The position numbers and the translations under genes are program-made. Below are positions 8,167 to 18,193 of a stretch of DNA of 44,747 nt, piece after piece (within the stretch, counting starts at the first letter, position 1; each line of letters opens with the position of its first letter). Source of the DNA: Clostridium akagii DSM 12554 (GTDB lineage Bacteria > Bacillota > Clostridia > Clostridiales > Clostridiaceae); the NCBI RefSeq assembly GCF_000686725.1, contig NZ_JMLK01000028.1:1-44747 (forward strand), given 5' to 3'. The notes below the pieces were generated by a model, which was not told the DNA's origin, did not search any database, and saw nothing but the letters and a program-made list of their open reading frames with translations.

Positions 8167-8209
8167 TTAGGGAAAATAGACTAGCATGTTTGCTAGCTAT
8201 TTTCCCTAA
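8167..8209 (-). repeat. Long stem in the lonC-dnaB spacer
   Basis: TTAGGGAAAATAG pairs with CTATTTTCCCTAA, and inside it CTAGC pairs with GCTAG, giving about 18 paired bases. No T-run follows on the minus strand, so it looks more like an mRNA processing or stabilising element than a terminator. It lies just after the lonC start-to-stop frame ends its upstream neighbour's spacer and about 40 bases before the dnaB end of the spacer is excluded. Confidence 0.6.
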
Positions 8210-8215
8210 GCTTCC

Positions 8216-10132
8216 TTAATTTTTTGAATCTTCCTTAAGAACTATATCCATTAACTCTTTTATATTGTCAACGGACTTTATTTCAATGTCTTTCAATCCT
8301 TTTGGAACTTCTTTTAAATTTTCCTTAGGAACAGTAATTAGTTTTATTTGTTTTCTTCTTGCTCCATATACTTTTTCAAATATTCCACCAACAGGCTTTA
8401 TTTTACCTTTTAAAGATATTTCTCCTGTTATTGCGATGTCTTGTCTTAATGGTCTATCTAAAAGAGCACTTATAATGCAGACTGTTATAGCAGCTCCTGC
8501 TGATGGTCCATCTATCTTACCACCACCAACAAAGTTTACATGTATATCATAGTCCTTTATGTCTTTGTCTGTTATATTCCTTATTACAGATGCAGCATTA
8601 AATACTGAATCCTTAGCCATACTTCCAGCAGTGTCATTAAATCTTAATGTTCCTCTACCTTTTTGTTTAGCTTCAAAAACAGCTGCCTCTATTTCAATAG
8701 TTGAACCTATGAACCCACTAACTCCAAGTCCATAGACATGCCCTACTTCATAGTTATCTTTTTTATCTATACTCTCATAGGGTACAAGTCTGCTAATTCC
8801 TATTACTTCTTCTGCTTCTTTAACAGTAATAGTAACTTTATCCTTTGGATCTATCCCTTTCTTATATAAAACAAACCCGTATATATCTGCTAAAATATTT
8901 ATTGCTCTTCTTCCTTCAATAGTATATCTACTAATTAGTTCACTGACTCCTGCTCCCAATTTAGCATTCAGCTTTTCACTAGCATTTTCAACTATAATTT
9001 GTATATCCTTTGCGGAAAGTGGTTCAAAATAAACTTCTGTACATCTTGATCTAAGTGCAGAGTTTATTTCAGAAGGCTGTCTTGTAGTTGCACCGATTAA
9101 AACAAAATCTGCTGGTGCTCCCTTTTCGAACAGATATTTTATATACTTTGGTATATTTTCATCGTCAGGATCATAATAAGAAGATGAAAATTCAACCCTT
9201 TTATCTTCTAAAACCTTTAATAATTTATTTTGAAGTATATTGTCAAGTTCACCTATTTCATCAATAAATAGAACTCCTCCATGTGCTTCAGTAACAAGCC
9301 CAGTTTTTGGCTCTGGTATTCCACCCTCAGCTAGATCTCTCTTACTTCCTTGATAAATTGGGTCATGAACAGATCCTAAAAGGGGATTTGTAATTTCTCT
9401 TGGATCCCATCTTAATGTAGCACCATCAACTTCAACAAATTTAGAATCTTCTCCAAAAGGAGTATATTTTAGTTTTTTTGATTCATTAAGTGCTATTCTT
9501 GCCGCTGTTGTTTTACCAACACCAGGAGGTCCGTATAATATAATATGCTGAGGATAAGGTGATGCAATTTTTGATAAAATTGCTTTAATTGCTCTCTCTT
9601 GTCCTATAATCTCTTGGAAAGAATCTGGTCTTAATAGTGACTGTATGCTTTTTGTAAGTTTATTTGCATCTAAATCTTCTAAGTGTTTTAGCTTTTGCAT
9701 TGTTTTAGCATTTTCAACGCCTTTTTTCTTCTTGATAATTCCAAGTTTTACTTCTTCAATGTATTTATCTTGTTTTTCCATCAAAGCCTGCTCAACATCA
9801 CTTTGAAGTTTATTTTCAACATATTCTCTTGCGATATAATCAACTAAAAATTTATTTGTATCCTCAATTACTTGGTCTGCATTTTTTTCAGTTGGTATTA
9901 TATCAATTGATTCACTATCACAAACTATTTTATTCAGTGCATATATTCTTTTATAAACATCATCACTTTTCATAAATTTTTGCAGTTTGTATTTTACTAC
10001 TTTTGATTTAATAGTTCCTTGATCAAATACATTTTTCACCGTGTTAAATAGTATGTCAACCTTAATATCTAAGGGTATATATTTGTTATCATCATTATTA
10101 CCTTTTTTATCTGAATCAAATTGTAGTTTCAA
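8216..10132 (-). CDS. lonC: ATP-dependent protease LonC
   Basis: The 638-residue protein is the Lon-family form restricted to endospore formers. It has a charged helical N-terminal region (1-165) in place of the usual Lon substrate domain. An AAA+ module follows, with Walker A GPPGVGKT at 201-208 and Walker B GGVLFIDEIGELD. The C-terminal peptidase has Ser544 in GPSAGAA and Lys587 in GGIFEKV as the catalytic dyad. The start is TTG, seven bases after GAGGAG. It sits between rplI and dnaB with only 14 bases to rplI. Substrates are not evident from sequence. Confidence 0.93.
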   Translation of the reverse strand: MKLQFDSDKKGNNDDNKYIPLDIKVDILFNTVKNVFDQGTIKSKVVKYKLQKFMKSDDVYKRIYALNKIVCDSESIDIIPTEKNADQVIEDTNKFLVDYIAREYVENKLQSDVEQALMEKQDKYIEEVKLGIIKKKKGVENAKTMQKLKHLEDLDANKLTKSIQSLLRPDSFQEIIGQERAIKAILSKIASPYPQHIILYGPPGVGKTTAARIALNESKKLKYTPFGEDSKFVEVDGATLRWDPREITNPLLGSVHDPIYQGSKRDLAEGGIPEPKTGLVTEAHGGVLFIDEIGELDNILQNKLLKVLEDKRVEFSSSYYDPDDENIPKYIKYLFEKGAPADFVLIGATTRQPSEINSALRSRCTEVYFEPLSAKDIQIIVENASEKLNAKLGAGVSELISRYTIEGRRAINILADIYGFVLYKKGIDPKDKVTITVKEAEEVIGISRLVPYESIDKKDNYEVGHVYGLGVSGFIGSTIEIEAAVFEAKQKGRGTLRFNDTAGSMAKDSVFNAASVIRNITDKDIKDYDIHVNFVGGGKIDGPSAGAAITVCIISALLDRPLRQDIAITGEISLKGKIKPVGGIFEKVYGARRKQIKLITVPKENLKEVPKGLKDIEIKSVDNIKELMDIVLKEDSKN

Positions 10133-10146
10133 ATTTATTCTCCTCT

Positions 10147-10590
10147 CTACTGCTCTACTACAAATACATTTATCTTAGTGGATACTTCTGGATAAATTTT
10201 AAGTTCAACTTCATGATTCCCTAGTTGTCTTATAGCATCTGTAATTATTTTTTTCTTGTCTATATCAATTTGAAATTGTTTTTTAATTTCAGCTGAAATG
10301 TCTTTACTTGTTATAGCTCCAAACAATCTACCAGCTTCTCCTGCTTTTGCGGCTATTTTTACTTGTTTTCCTTTAAGTGAATCTGCTAAACCTTGTGCTG
10401 CTTCAGTTTCATCAAGTTTTTTTCTTCTAGTTGCCTCAGTTTTTCTGTTTAGTATATGCAAATTGGAATCATTGGCTTCTTCAGCAAATTTTTTAGGAAA
10501 CAAAAAATTCCTAGCATAACCATCTGATGCATTTATAACCTCACTTTTTTTCCCTACGCCCTTTATATCCTTTAAAAGTATAACTTTCAT
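10147..10590 (-). CDS. rplI: 50S ribosomal protein L9
   Basis: The 147-residue protein binds 23S rRNA and helps keep reading frame. The N-terminal rRNA-binding domain starts [19 protein letters not shown] and carries the signature [11 protein letters not shown] long connecting helix leads to the C-terminal domain. The ATG lies two bases after the gdpP stop, and the ribosome binding site is within the end of gdpP, which suggests coupling. Confidence 0.97.
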   Translation of the reverse strand: MKVILLKDIKGVGKKSEVINASDGYARNFLFPKKFAEEANDSNLHILNRKTEATRRKKLDETEAAQGLADSLKGKQVKIAAKAGEAGRLFGAITSKDISAEIKKQFQIDIDKKKIITDAIRQLGNHEVELKIYPEVSTKINVFVVEQ

Positions 10591-10592
10591 AT

Positions 10593-12626
10593 CTATTCCC
10601 CTTCCTTTACGTACTTTGTAATTAATTTTTTTAATTTTATTACTACATCGTCCATTTGAGTTTTATTATCACTTAAACCCTTGTTTTTAGATGTAATTTC
10701 TATCTTTGCTCCTGCCATTGTCATATGCCCTCCGCCACCTAGTGACTCCATTATAAGTTGAACATTTATATCACCGAAGGATCTTCCACTTATTAAAATT
10801 TCATTTTTTATCCTAACTAATACAAACGAGGCTTCAATGCCACTAATATTTAGAAGCTCATCTGCTGCTTGAGCGGCCAATATATTATCTTGAATTTCAA
10901 TTGGGCATATTGCAATAGCAACATTTTTTTCAATTATCTCTGCTGATTTTATAATTTCTGCTTTTTTAATATAACTATTTAAATCACTGGAAAAAAGCTT
11001 TTTAACATCAATTGTATCTGCACCTTGTTTTCTAAGATATGCTGCTGCTTCAAAAGTTCTTACCCCTGTTTTAAAATAGAAATTTTTAGTGTCCACACAT
11101 ATGCCTGCAAGTAGTGCTTCTGCTTCTATTGGCTTCATCTTGTATTTTTCATTCATATATTGAACCATTTCTGCTACAAGTTCTGCAGTAGATGATGCAT
11201 ATGGCTCAATATAACTAAGTATTGCATCCTCAACTAAATCAGGAGATTTTCTATGATGATCTATAATCACAACCCTCTTGAATTTACTTAAAAGATTTGG
11301 ACTCTGAACGTAGCTTTTACTATTTACATCCACCAATATAAGAAGACTATTTTCATCAACTATGTCTTCACTTTCCTTTATATTTTTAAAGCTGTTTTTA
11401 TAATCTACGTCATTTTTGAATTTATCCAGTATTCCTTTTACATTATCACTTACTTTATCAACTAATATGTAGCTCTCATCATTAAACAGTCTTATTGAGC
11501 TATATATACCAATTGCTCCACCAAAACAATCTACGTCTGGATTGCTATGTCCCATTATAATTATGTTGCTACTTTCTTTTACAAGGTCAACTAAAGATTG
11601 AGCTATTATTCTTGCCCGAACTTTAGTCCTCTTTTCAACTTCTTTAGCATTACCACCGTAAAACAAAAGTTTATCCTTTTTCTTAACAACTGACTGATCT
11701 CCACCCCTACCAAGTGCGAGCTCCTTGGCTGATACTGCAAAATTATAATTTTCAATAGGGGTTTCTCCCCCTTTTCCAGTACCAATACTAAGGGTTACAG
11801 CTAAAGTGTTTCCAACATTAATTTCTCGCATAGTATCTAATATTGCAAATTTTTTTTCAATTTCCTTTTGTAAATTTTTATTTTGAATTACTAATACATA
11901 TTTACCGGATAAATATTTTTTAAACATAGCATTTATACTTTGAGCATAACTATTAATATTTCTATCAATTTCTGCAACCAAAAGTGGTTTTTTATCTTCT
12001 GGAGTACTTTTTACTACTTCATCTAAATTATCCACCTCAATAAGCATAACAGATTCTTTTATATTTTCAATTTGATTTAAAAGTTCATATTTATCACTTA
12101 CATCATAAAAATATAAAAGAATCATGCTGTCTTTACTACTTTTACTACTTTTACTCTCTGTAGTATTTACAATACTTATATGTACATCATAAAACTTTTT
12201 CCCAATTTTTATAAACCTGTAATAATTTTTATCTTCCTCTAATATATCTTTAACATTTATTTTATTTATTACGTCATCTATCTTCATTCCAAGAATATCT
12301 TTGTACTCTATTATCAATGAAAGATTTTTATTATACCAAAGTATATTTCCCGTATCTCCTATAATAATGAGTGGAAATGGAAGTTTAACTAATGTATTTC
12401 TTGTAGCAGAATCCATCTTAGATGAAAAATCCAGGATAAATTTTTTCCATTCATCCTTCCTAATCTTATTGTATTTTATATTGTATACTATTAATCCTAG
12501 CAAAAACAATAAAAATATAATACCAACTACAAAATGACTGTAAAATAAAAGTGTTAATACCAATGCTCCAATTATTAACATATATAATAAATTGCTTGGA
12601 GACATATAATTATATTTGTTTTCCAT
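10593..12626 (-). CDS. gdpP: Cyclic-di-AMP phosphodiesterase GdpP (YybT)
   Basis: This membrane enzyme degrades c-di-AMP and so tunes potassium and cell-wall homeostasis. Two transmembrane segments lie within the first 50 residues, followed by a PAS-like region, a degenerate GGDEF domain and a DHH/DHHA1 phosphodiesterase. The last shows [24 protein letters not shown] and [10 protein letters not shown] as metal-binding motifs. I place the start at the ATG at 12626: AGGTG lies six bases upstream of it, while the GTG three codons earlier would overlap that site. The preceding yybS stop is at the same junction. The protein is about 677 residues, as usual. Confidence 0.95.
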   Translation of the reverse strand: MENKYNYMSPSNLLYMLIIGALVLTLLFYSHFVVGIIFLLFLLGLIVYNIKYNKIRKDEWKKFILDFSSKMDSATRNTLVKLPFPLIIIGDTGNILWYNKNLSLIIEYKDILGMKIDDVINKINVKDILEEDKNYYRFIKIGKKFYDVHISIVNTTESKSSKSSKDSMILLYFYDVSDKYELLNQIENIKESVMLIEVDNLDEVVKSTPEDKKPLLVAEIDRNINSYAQSINAMFKKYLSGKYVLVIQNKNLQKEIEKKFAILDTMREINVGNTLAVTLSIGTGKGGETPIENYNFAVSAKELALGRGGDQSVVKKKDKLLFYGGNAKEVEKRTKVRARIIAQSLVDLVKESSNIIIMGHSNPDVDCFGGAIGIYSSIRLFNDESYILVDKVSDNVKGILDKFKNDVDYKNSFKNIKESEDIVDENSLLILVDVNSKSYVQSPNLLSKFKRVVIIDHHRKSPDLVEDAILSYIEPYASSTAELVAEMVQYMNEKYKMKPIEAEALLAGICVDTKNFYFKTGVRTFEAAAYLRKQGADTIDVKKLFSSDLNSYIKKAEIIKSAEIIEKNVAIAICPIEIQDNILAAQAADELLNISGIEASFVLVRIKNEILISGRSFGDINVQLIMESLGGGGHMTMAGAKIEITSKNKGLSDNKTQMDDVVIKLKKLITKYVKEGE

Positions 12627-12635
12627 ATTATTCAC

Positions 12636-13619
12636 CTAATCCTTTTTAATTCTATTAGAATCAAGCTTTCTCAAATCGAATGTGCTATCTACAACACCTA
12701 TTATAACAAACCAACTGTTAAGAAATATCATTAATAATATTATTATTAAAACACACAGAGGTTTTGCCATGTTAAATCTACGTCTCAGTAAATACGCTAT
12801 ATATGCTATGGCATCAAGAATCAATATGAACTGAAAGATTTCCCAAGAAAAAATAAATACATATTCTCCAATAGGTATATTAAAATGTTGTAGCATAAGC
12901 CCTATGCAAACAATAATTATTAAAAAGGCTAACAATAAATTGGGAACATAAAAAGATGTAAAGGTTTTTCTCTCTTCCATTTCAATTCTCATTCTTTTAA
13001 ATATCATTTCAGTTATTTTATAATTTATAAAAGCAAGTATAAAAGCCATTATAATTATAAGTGGAGTTATAATTTCATATACCTTGGTATTTGAAAGTGA
13101 AAAGGTTGAAGGAATCAATTGATCTATCTGTGCCTTACTTATACCTGCCGCTATGTACATGTCTTTAACTGTTTTTAATGACTCATTAACGGTATTTACA
13201 AGTCTATTAGTTAAACCAATAAATCCATCAGGGAATAACAACAAAGGTAATATAAAAAAATCTATTGCCTCAACAACTACAAAACCTATGCTGGAAAATA
13301 TAATAGTATTAACTGGCTTCTTTTTATTTTTTATGAAGTAACCTAAAGTTAAACCAACAAAAATCAAAACTGCCCCATATAATACAGTTGTAACTATATT
13401 TATCAAAGCAAATCCAAGAATTAATGCAATAATCGAAGAACAAAGTGCATATTTAAATCCATTTTTAACATAAATCAAAGCAATGATTGTTGGCAATATG
13501 ACGTATGCTACTATATCAAGTCCAGGAATGTAATTTGATGAAAGCATTATTACCACTAATACTGCTGCCATTATTCCAGACTCAACCATTGCTTTAGTAC
13601 TATTTATTTTATTTTGCAT
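12636..13619 (-). CDS. yybS: YybS-like membrane protein (DUF2232)
   Basis: The 327-residue protein is strongly hydrophobic with about eight membrane segments and matches the YybS/DUF2232 family. Members resemble substrate-binding subunits of ECF-type transporters, but the substrate is unknown. Its gene lies directly before gdpP, an association kept in many Firmicutes that hints at a link to c-di-AMP or membrane homeostasis. The ATG follows GGAGG by six bases. Confidence 0.85.
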   Translation of the reverse strand: MQNKINSTKAMVESGIMAAVLVVIMLSSNYIPGLDIVAYVILPTIIALIYVKNGFKYALCSSIIALILGFALINIVTTVLYGAVLIFVGLTLGYFIKNKKKPVNTIIFSSIGFVVVEAIDFFILPLLLFPDGFIGLTNRLVNTVNESLKTVKDMYIAAGISKAQIDQLIPSTFSLSNTKVYEIITPLIIIMAFILAFINYKITEMIFKRMRIEMEERKTFTSFYVPNLLLAFLIIIVCIGLMLQHFNIPIGEYVFIFSWEIFQFILILDAIAYIAYLLRRRFNMAKPLCVLIIILLMIFLNSWFVIIGVVDSTFDLRKLDSNRIKKD

Positions 13620-13645
13620 TTTTTCCTCCTACTTTATGCCACAAA

Positions 13646-13963
13646 TTAATTTCTTTCTTTTAAGTGACTATACAACTTACTTAAATCTCTTCCGTCTTTT
13701 TCAATGTCATCTTCTTCAATTATACCCAATTTCAATTTTTTTTTCATCTCATCATCAATTTCTACATGAGTATAACCTATTCTACCACCTAAAACATACA
13801 ATAATATTATTGCCCCGGAAATACATTCTAATATAGAATTTTGCGCTACATTACTTCCCTTGGCAAAAAGTTTATATAAATCACCTATAATACATATTAT
13901 ATTTGCCTTTAACTCCTCTATAATTTTAATATTTGACATTATCTTAAAATCTTCCTGCTTCAT
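13646..13963 (-). CDS. MazG-like small protein
   Basis: The 105-residue protein matches the MazG-like family seen at this place in clostridial genomes. It is all-helical in appearance, with a central hydrophobic stretch ILECISGAIILLYVLGGR and an acidic C-terminal half. The acidic metal-binding motif of true MazG pyrophosphohydrolases is not obvious, so nucleotide hydrolysis is unproven. It is the first gene of the leftward operon ending at dnaB, 26 bases before yybS. Confidence 0.7.
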   Translation of the reverse strand: MKQEDFKIMSNIKIIEELKANIICIIGDLYKLFAKGSNVAQNSILECISGAIILLYVLGGRIGYTHVEIDDEMKKKLKLGIIEEDDIEKDGRDLSKLYSHLKERN

Positions 13964-14137
13964 AAAAAACTCTCATCCCCTTAAACCCTTTATATCTATT
14001 TTAGTTATTTTTATAGGTTTATGCAACCACCACATTCATATAAAAATTTAAAACTGGTTCATAAAGACTTTAAGTTGTTTTTAAGATATAATTTTAATAG
14101 TAATATAAAATAGTTTTAATAGCAAGGAGGTGACATT

Positions 14138-15046
14138 TTGATTTTAATTGTTATTACAATACTTATAATAGTTTTGCTCTTATTTATACCTTCCATATAC
14201 CTATCTAGAATAGTACTTTTCCCACAAATACGTGCTTATGATGCGACCTTTAGACTACAGAAGGAATTAGGTGCAATAAAAGACAATTTCATAAATACTC
14301 TAAAAAATGAAGAATTTTATTTGAAATCAAATTATGGATACAAGCTTCACACAGTATTTTTCCCAAATAATAATTCAAAAAAGACTATAATTCTTTGTCA
14401 TGGCATTACAGATTCTTTATTTGCCTCTATGAAATATATGGATATATTCATAAAACGAGGTTTTAATGTAGTTATCTATGATCATAGATTTCATGGGAAA
14501 AGTGGTGGTCCAAACTGTAGTTATGGCTACTTCGAAAAATTTGATTTAAAAAATGTAGCCGATTGGGTATTTGAAAAATGTGGACAAGATTCCATTGTTG
14601 GTATCCTTGGCGAATCTATGGGTGCCGCTACTATTCTTCAAAACTCTCGCATCGACAAACGAATAGCTTTTTATATAGCTGATTGTCCATATTCAGATCT
14701 TACTGAATTGTTTAAAGTACGTATAAAAGCTGATTACCATCTTCCTGCGTTTCCACTAATACCAATATCAAGCTTGTTATATAAACTAACTACCAATGTG
14801 TTTTATGATGAAATTTCACCTATTAAAGATATAGCAGATGTTGAAACTCCTATGTTCTTTATTCACGGAGAAAAAGATAATTATATTCCACATAAAATGA
14901 GTATAGACTTACATAACGCAAAAAAACGTGGGATTAAAAAGCTGTACATTGCTCCAAATGCTGACCACGTTCAGTCATACTTAAAAAACATGAAAGATTA
15001 TGATATGCTAGTTGGCGAATTTTTAAATAGTATTAACATTTGTTAA
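14138..15046 (+). CDS. Membrane-anchored alpha/beta hydrolase
   Basis: The 302-residue serine hydrolase has one N-terminal membrane segment (residues 2-20). The fold is shown by ILCHGITDS (oxyanion region), the nucleophile elbow GESMG with Ser160, Asp247 in HGEKDNYIP and His277 in ADHVQS. It resembles the YqkD/BAAT-type hydrolases of Firmicutes; the substrate is unknown. The start is a TTG five bases after GGAGGTG. It is transcribed alone, away from the mazG-like operon, and ends at a long palindromic terminator. Confidence 0.85.
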   Translation: MILIVITILIIVLLLFIPSIYLSRIVLFPQIRAYDATFRLQKELGAIKDNFINTLKNEEFYLKSNYGYKLHTVFFPNNNSKKTIILCHGITDSLFASMKYMDIFIKRGFNVVIYDHRFHGKSGGPNCSYGYFEKFDLKNVADWVFEKCGQDSIVGILGESMGAATILQNSRIDKRIAFYIADCPYSDLTELFKVRIKADYHLPAFPLIPISSLLYKLTTNVFYDEISPIKDIADVETPMFFIHGEKDNYIPHKMSIDLHNAKKRGIKKLYIAPNADHVQSYLKNMKDYDMLVGEFLNSINIC

Positions 15047-15088
15047 GTGACAAATTAAAAGACGAAATCTTTTAATTTACCTTGTTCT

Positions 15089-15146
15089 AATACAATAAGA
15101 AGCAGGTAGGTTTGTGTAAACAAATCTACCTGCTTCCTATTGTATT
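15089..15146. terminator. Long palindromic terminator
   Basis: An almost perfect palindrome of 58 bases: AATACAATA, GAAGCAGGTAG and TTTGT pair with ACAAA, CTACCTGCTTC and TATTGTATT. It separates the converging hydrolase and lipoprotein genes. Its apex (TTTGTGTAAACAAATC) recurs, reversed, in the terminator at 19736. Confidence 0.8.
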
Positions 15147-15147
15147 C

Positions 15148-15196
15148 ATTTTCGGCCTAGCCGAAAATCTTCCTGAACCTGTCACTTGTAACTATT
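15148..15196 (+). repeat. Interspersed repeat, copy B
   Basis: The hairpin ATTTTCGGC-CTA-GCCGAAAAT (15148-15168) is followed by a tail with CCTGTCACTTGTAACTATT. It resembles copies A (6634) and C (19666, reversed). Confidence 0.7.
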
Positions 15197-16018
15197 TTAA
15201 TTGATGTTTTCCGTCTTCTTAGTTTCAACCTTATATATTTTCCATAAGCCTTGTACTTTTTTTAACTGAATCATTTCAGTTGTTCTATTGTTCTGATAAT
15301 CTGAACTTCCATTTTTAACAATAGTTTCAACAACCTTAACTGCAGTGTCTTTATCGTCAACCGACCCAATAATATCTGCTGATTCTAGGGTATACGTTAA
15401 ATTATATTTATCAAACTGATCCAATTGATCATCTTTAAATTTACTATATACAGTTGTATCTGTTCCGTCAATGGTTGCCATATATGCATTTATATCCCTT
15501 TTATTTAATGCTATTATATTATCATTCACACTGTTAAACACATCATTGCCAAATTCATTTTTAAGTACACTTTCACTGTCTATTTTCCACTTTCCGTTTA
15601 CCATTTTTAAATTACTTACATAAAGGGCTTTACTGTCAAGAAATGCTGGTCCCTTTAATTTGGAAGTACTTATTATATACTGAACCTGTGCAGTACTCTT
15701 GTCCTTATTAATAACCTGCTTATCTGTTACATTAGCCTTTACAGTGTAATCCTTTAAATACTTGGTCTCTGTTGTTTTCTGTACATTGTAAGTAGTTGTC
15801 CCACTTATATAAGATGAAAGATAATCATTAATATTTTTATTATTTATTGCTTTAACTTTGTCATCAATAGGTTTTAGCAACTCAGTATCATTTACATTAG
15901 CAATCTGTTTTGTTTGAGCTTTTTTATTACCGGCACTAGTACTAGTCGTTAATGAACTGCAACCTGCTAAAGATGCTCCAATAGCTATTGTAACAATTAT
16001 TATAAATCCTTTTTTCAT
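15197..16018 (-). CDS. Lipoprotein with two NTF2-like domains
   Basis: The 273-residue protein begins with a lipoprotein signal, MKKGFIIIVTIAIG, and a lipobox LAGC, so Cys20 should be lipid-modified and the protein held on the outer face of the membrane. After a Ser/Thr-rich linker come two similar domains of about 110 residues (roughly 45-155 and 160-268). Each starts with a helix of the type DDKVKAINNKNINDYL or NDNIIALNKRDINAYM and ends with GKWKI or GLWKIYKVE. This is the pattern of NTF2-like folds. Ligand and role are unknown. It lies 20 bases after the MocR-type regulator and may share its transcript. Confidence 0.8.
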   Translation of the reverse strand: MKKGFIIIVTIAIGASLAGCSSLTTSTSAGNKKAQTKQIANVNDTELLKPIDDKVKAINNKNINDYLSSYISGTTTYNVQKTTETKYLKDYTVKANVTDKQVINKDKSTAQVQYIISTSKLKGPAFLDSKALYVSNLKMVNGKWKIDSESVLKNEFGNDVFNSVNDNIIALNKRDINAYMATIDGTDTTVYSKFKDDQLDQFDKYNLTYTLESADIIGSVDDKDTAVKVVETIVKNGSSDYQNNRTTEMIQLKKVQGLWKIYKVETKKTENIN

Positions 16019-16038
16019 TAATATCCCACCTAATTTTT

Positions 16039-17529
16039 TTATAACCTTTTTTCATTATAGTCAATTTCACCATTATTGTGCAATGGTAGTTTATGTAAAC
16101 CGTTTATTACTTCTCCGATAATTTTAAATCCATTTTCTATTTCTTCTAAGGAATTCCTTGAAATTCCAAGCCTCAGCGTGTTTTTACCACCACCATCTAC
16201 ATAAAAAATATCACCTGGAGTAAATATTACATTTTTGTAAACACATTCTTTTAAAACCGCTCTAGCATCTATTCCTTTTAATTTTATAAATATATGCATT
16301 CCACCTTCGCCATATATAGAACTGTATGCTATGTATTTTTCTGCACACTTTAGCGCAAATTCATACTTATTTTTGTATTCTTTTCTTATGGATTTAATAT
16401 ACCTTTCTAAGTTACCTTCTTTTAGATATTCATATAGCACAGCCTGATCTAAAAAAGATGTATGTATGTTTCTACTTCTTTTTACACTCTCTAATATAGA
16501 TATAAGCTTTTCATCTGCCAATATCCAACCTATTCTAAGTCCAGGGAAAAGTATTTTTGAAAAACTCCCCACATAGACTACACTATTTCCTTCCCCTTGA
16601 AGTGCTGCAATTGGTGCTATATGTGATCCTGTATATCTAAGTTCTTCATTAAAGCCATCTTCTATAATTGGAACCTTAAATTCCTTTAAAATATTGTATA
16701 TCTCTACTCTTTTTTGAGATGATGTAACAATGCTAGTTGGATTATGATATGAAGGAATCAAATAACAAAGTTGAACTCTGTTCTCCTTAAGTTTTTCTCT
16801 AAGCACGTCAATTTTCATACCATCTTTATCCATATCTATGCCAATTATATTTAAGCCATGAAGCCTCATAAGCTTTATTACTGTATTGTGGGTTGGATTT
16901 TCTGTAATTACATTATCTCCAGGCCTAGTAATTGATGCTAAAATTATATCCATCCCTTCAGTGAACCCATTTGTCACCAAAATCTTTTTTTCTGATGTAT
17001 TAATTCCTTTGCTTTCCATATACTGCATGAGGTATTCAATAAGAGGCTTATAACCTATTGCATAACCGTAATTCAAAAGTTTGCTTCCCTCTAGGGCAAT
17101 ACGGTTTAAAAATGCTCTTTTAAAATCCTCAATATTAAACAAATTTTCATCAGGGGCTATACTTTTAAATGAAATCATACCTTTTTTATATAAAATTTCA
17201 TGTTTCATTATATCTAATTTTTCTGAGTTTCTAGCATAATCTGCTATTTGGTCTTCCCAAGTCAAACTCCATTTTTGTAAATTGGTAACATGTATATGGT
17301 CTACAAAAGCACCTTGACCTTTTTTAATGTATATTAAACCTTCATCTTCTAAAAACTCGTATGCTGTTATTATAGTATTTCTGCTTACCTTAATAATCCC
17401 AGCAAGTTCCCTAGTTGATGGTAATTTTTCACCCTTTAAAAGCATTCCCTTTAGTATCATATCTTTAAAATAGTTTTTTATCTGTATATACGCTGGTGCC
17501 TTACCATGTAAATTTATATCAAATAGCAT
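16039..17529 (-). CDS. MocR/PdxR-type transcription regulator
   Basis: The 496-residue protein joins an N-terminal GntR winged helix (about 7-75, with LPSTRELAGIIKVSRNTI) to a type I aminotransferase domain. The PLP-binding lysine is in VYVGSFSKILFPGLRIGW at about residue 325. Such proteins sense PLP or an amino compound and control nearby genes; PdxR, GabR and TauR are examples. No PLP-synthesis gene (pdxST) adjoins it, so its target is unknown and may be itself or the lipoprotein. I start at the ATG at 17529, because AAGGTG lies six bases before it; the GTG nine bases upstream overlaps that site. Confidence 0.88.
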   Translation of the reverse strand: MLFDINLHGKAPAYIQIKNYFKDMILKGMLLKGEKLPSTRELAGIIKVSRNTIITAYEFLEDEGLIYIKKGQGAFVDHIHVTNLQKWSLTWEDQIADYARNSEKLDIMKHEILYKKGMISFKSIAPDENLFNIEDFKRAFLNRIALEGSKLLNYGYAIGYKPLIEYLMQYMESKGINTSEKKILVTNGFTEGMDIILASITRPGDNVITENPTHNTVIKLMRLHGLNIIGIDMDKDGMKIDVLREKLKENRVQLCYLIPSYHNPTSIVTSSQKRVEIYNILKEFKVPIIEDGFNEELRYTGSHIAPIAALQGEGNSVVYVGSFSKILFPGLRIGWILADEKLISILESVKRSRNIHTSFLDQAVLYEYLKEGNLERYIKSIRKEYKNKYEFALKCAEKYIAYSSIYGEGGMHIFIKLKGIDARAVLKECVYKNVIFTPGDIFYVDGGGKNTLRLGISRNSLEEIENGFKIIGEVINGLHKLPLHNNGEIDYNEKRL

Positions 17530-17599
17530 AACTTTCACCTTTATATTCCTAGCCCTTATTATCTAAAAAAAATAATTTTTTTAGTCTTATGTTTCTGTT

Positions 17600-18193
17600 T
17601 TAAACTCCATAATCCGTGGTTTTTTGAAAGACATCTGCTAAGTCTGATGGGTTAAGAATCCATACTTTATTATAAGTCTTTGAGAGCATAATATTTTCAT
17701 TTGATCTGAAAATTGTCTCTACATCATTCCATAATATGAGCTTACTTGATAATTTGAAACCCAATCTAACCATTGGCTTTGCAATTCCCATTCTTCTAAG
17801 AATTCCTTCTGTTCCAATATCAGCAGCAACTACAAAAATATTTGTACCGTAGTTTAATAATCTTATATCATTTACTCTAACTACTTTTCTACCGTTTACA
17901 TCAATTATTTGTTTGTCTAATACATGTTGTGCCAAAAATACCACATGCTCCAAATTAATATCTTCAATTTTATTGATAATCATTATATATTGACCATCTT
18001 GTTTTTTTACAAAGATGTCTTGCCATTTAAAATTTATAATCCCTTTTGAAGTTTTTACTTTTACAGCCTTAACTATTGGATTCTTTAGTTTATTTACAAC
18101 GCCAATGTCTTTTATTTTTCCAAAAAATTTGCTGTCTTTTGTAAAAACTTTACCTCCAAGGATCCTACTTAAATAAAAACCATTCATTTCCAT
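17600..18193 (-). CDS. PRC-barrel protein, probably C-terminally truncated
   Basis: The 197-residue protein has two PRC-barrel-like modules (about 5-80 and 88-165), with GKIKDIGVVN and GRKVVRVNDIRLL. It ends with ILNPSDLADVFQKTT, the first helix of an MgtE-type N-terminal domain. As I recall related clostridial proteins, this part continues into MgtE_N and CBS repeats of about 200 more residues. Here a stop follows six residues later and the next gene begins about 70 bases beyond. I infer a deletion that removed the C-terminal half. The start follows GGGGG by seven bases. It may still fold, but transport or magnesium sensing is unlikely. Confidence 0.65.
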   Translation of the reverse strand: MEMNGFYLSRILGGKVFTKDSKFFGKIKDIGVVNKLKNPIVKAVKVKTSKGIINFKWQDIFVKKQDGQYIMIINKIEDINLEHVVFLAQHVLDKQIIDVNGRKVVRVNDIRLLNYGTNIFVVAADIGTEGILRRMGIAKPMVRLGFKLSSKLILWNDVETIFRSNENIMLSKTYNKVWILNPSDLADVFQKTTDYGV

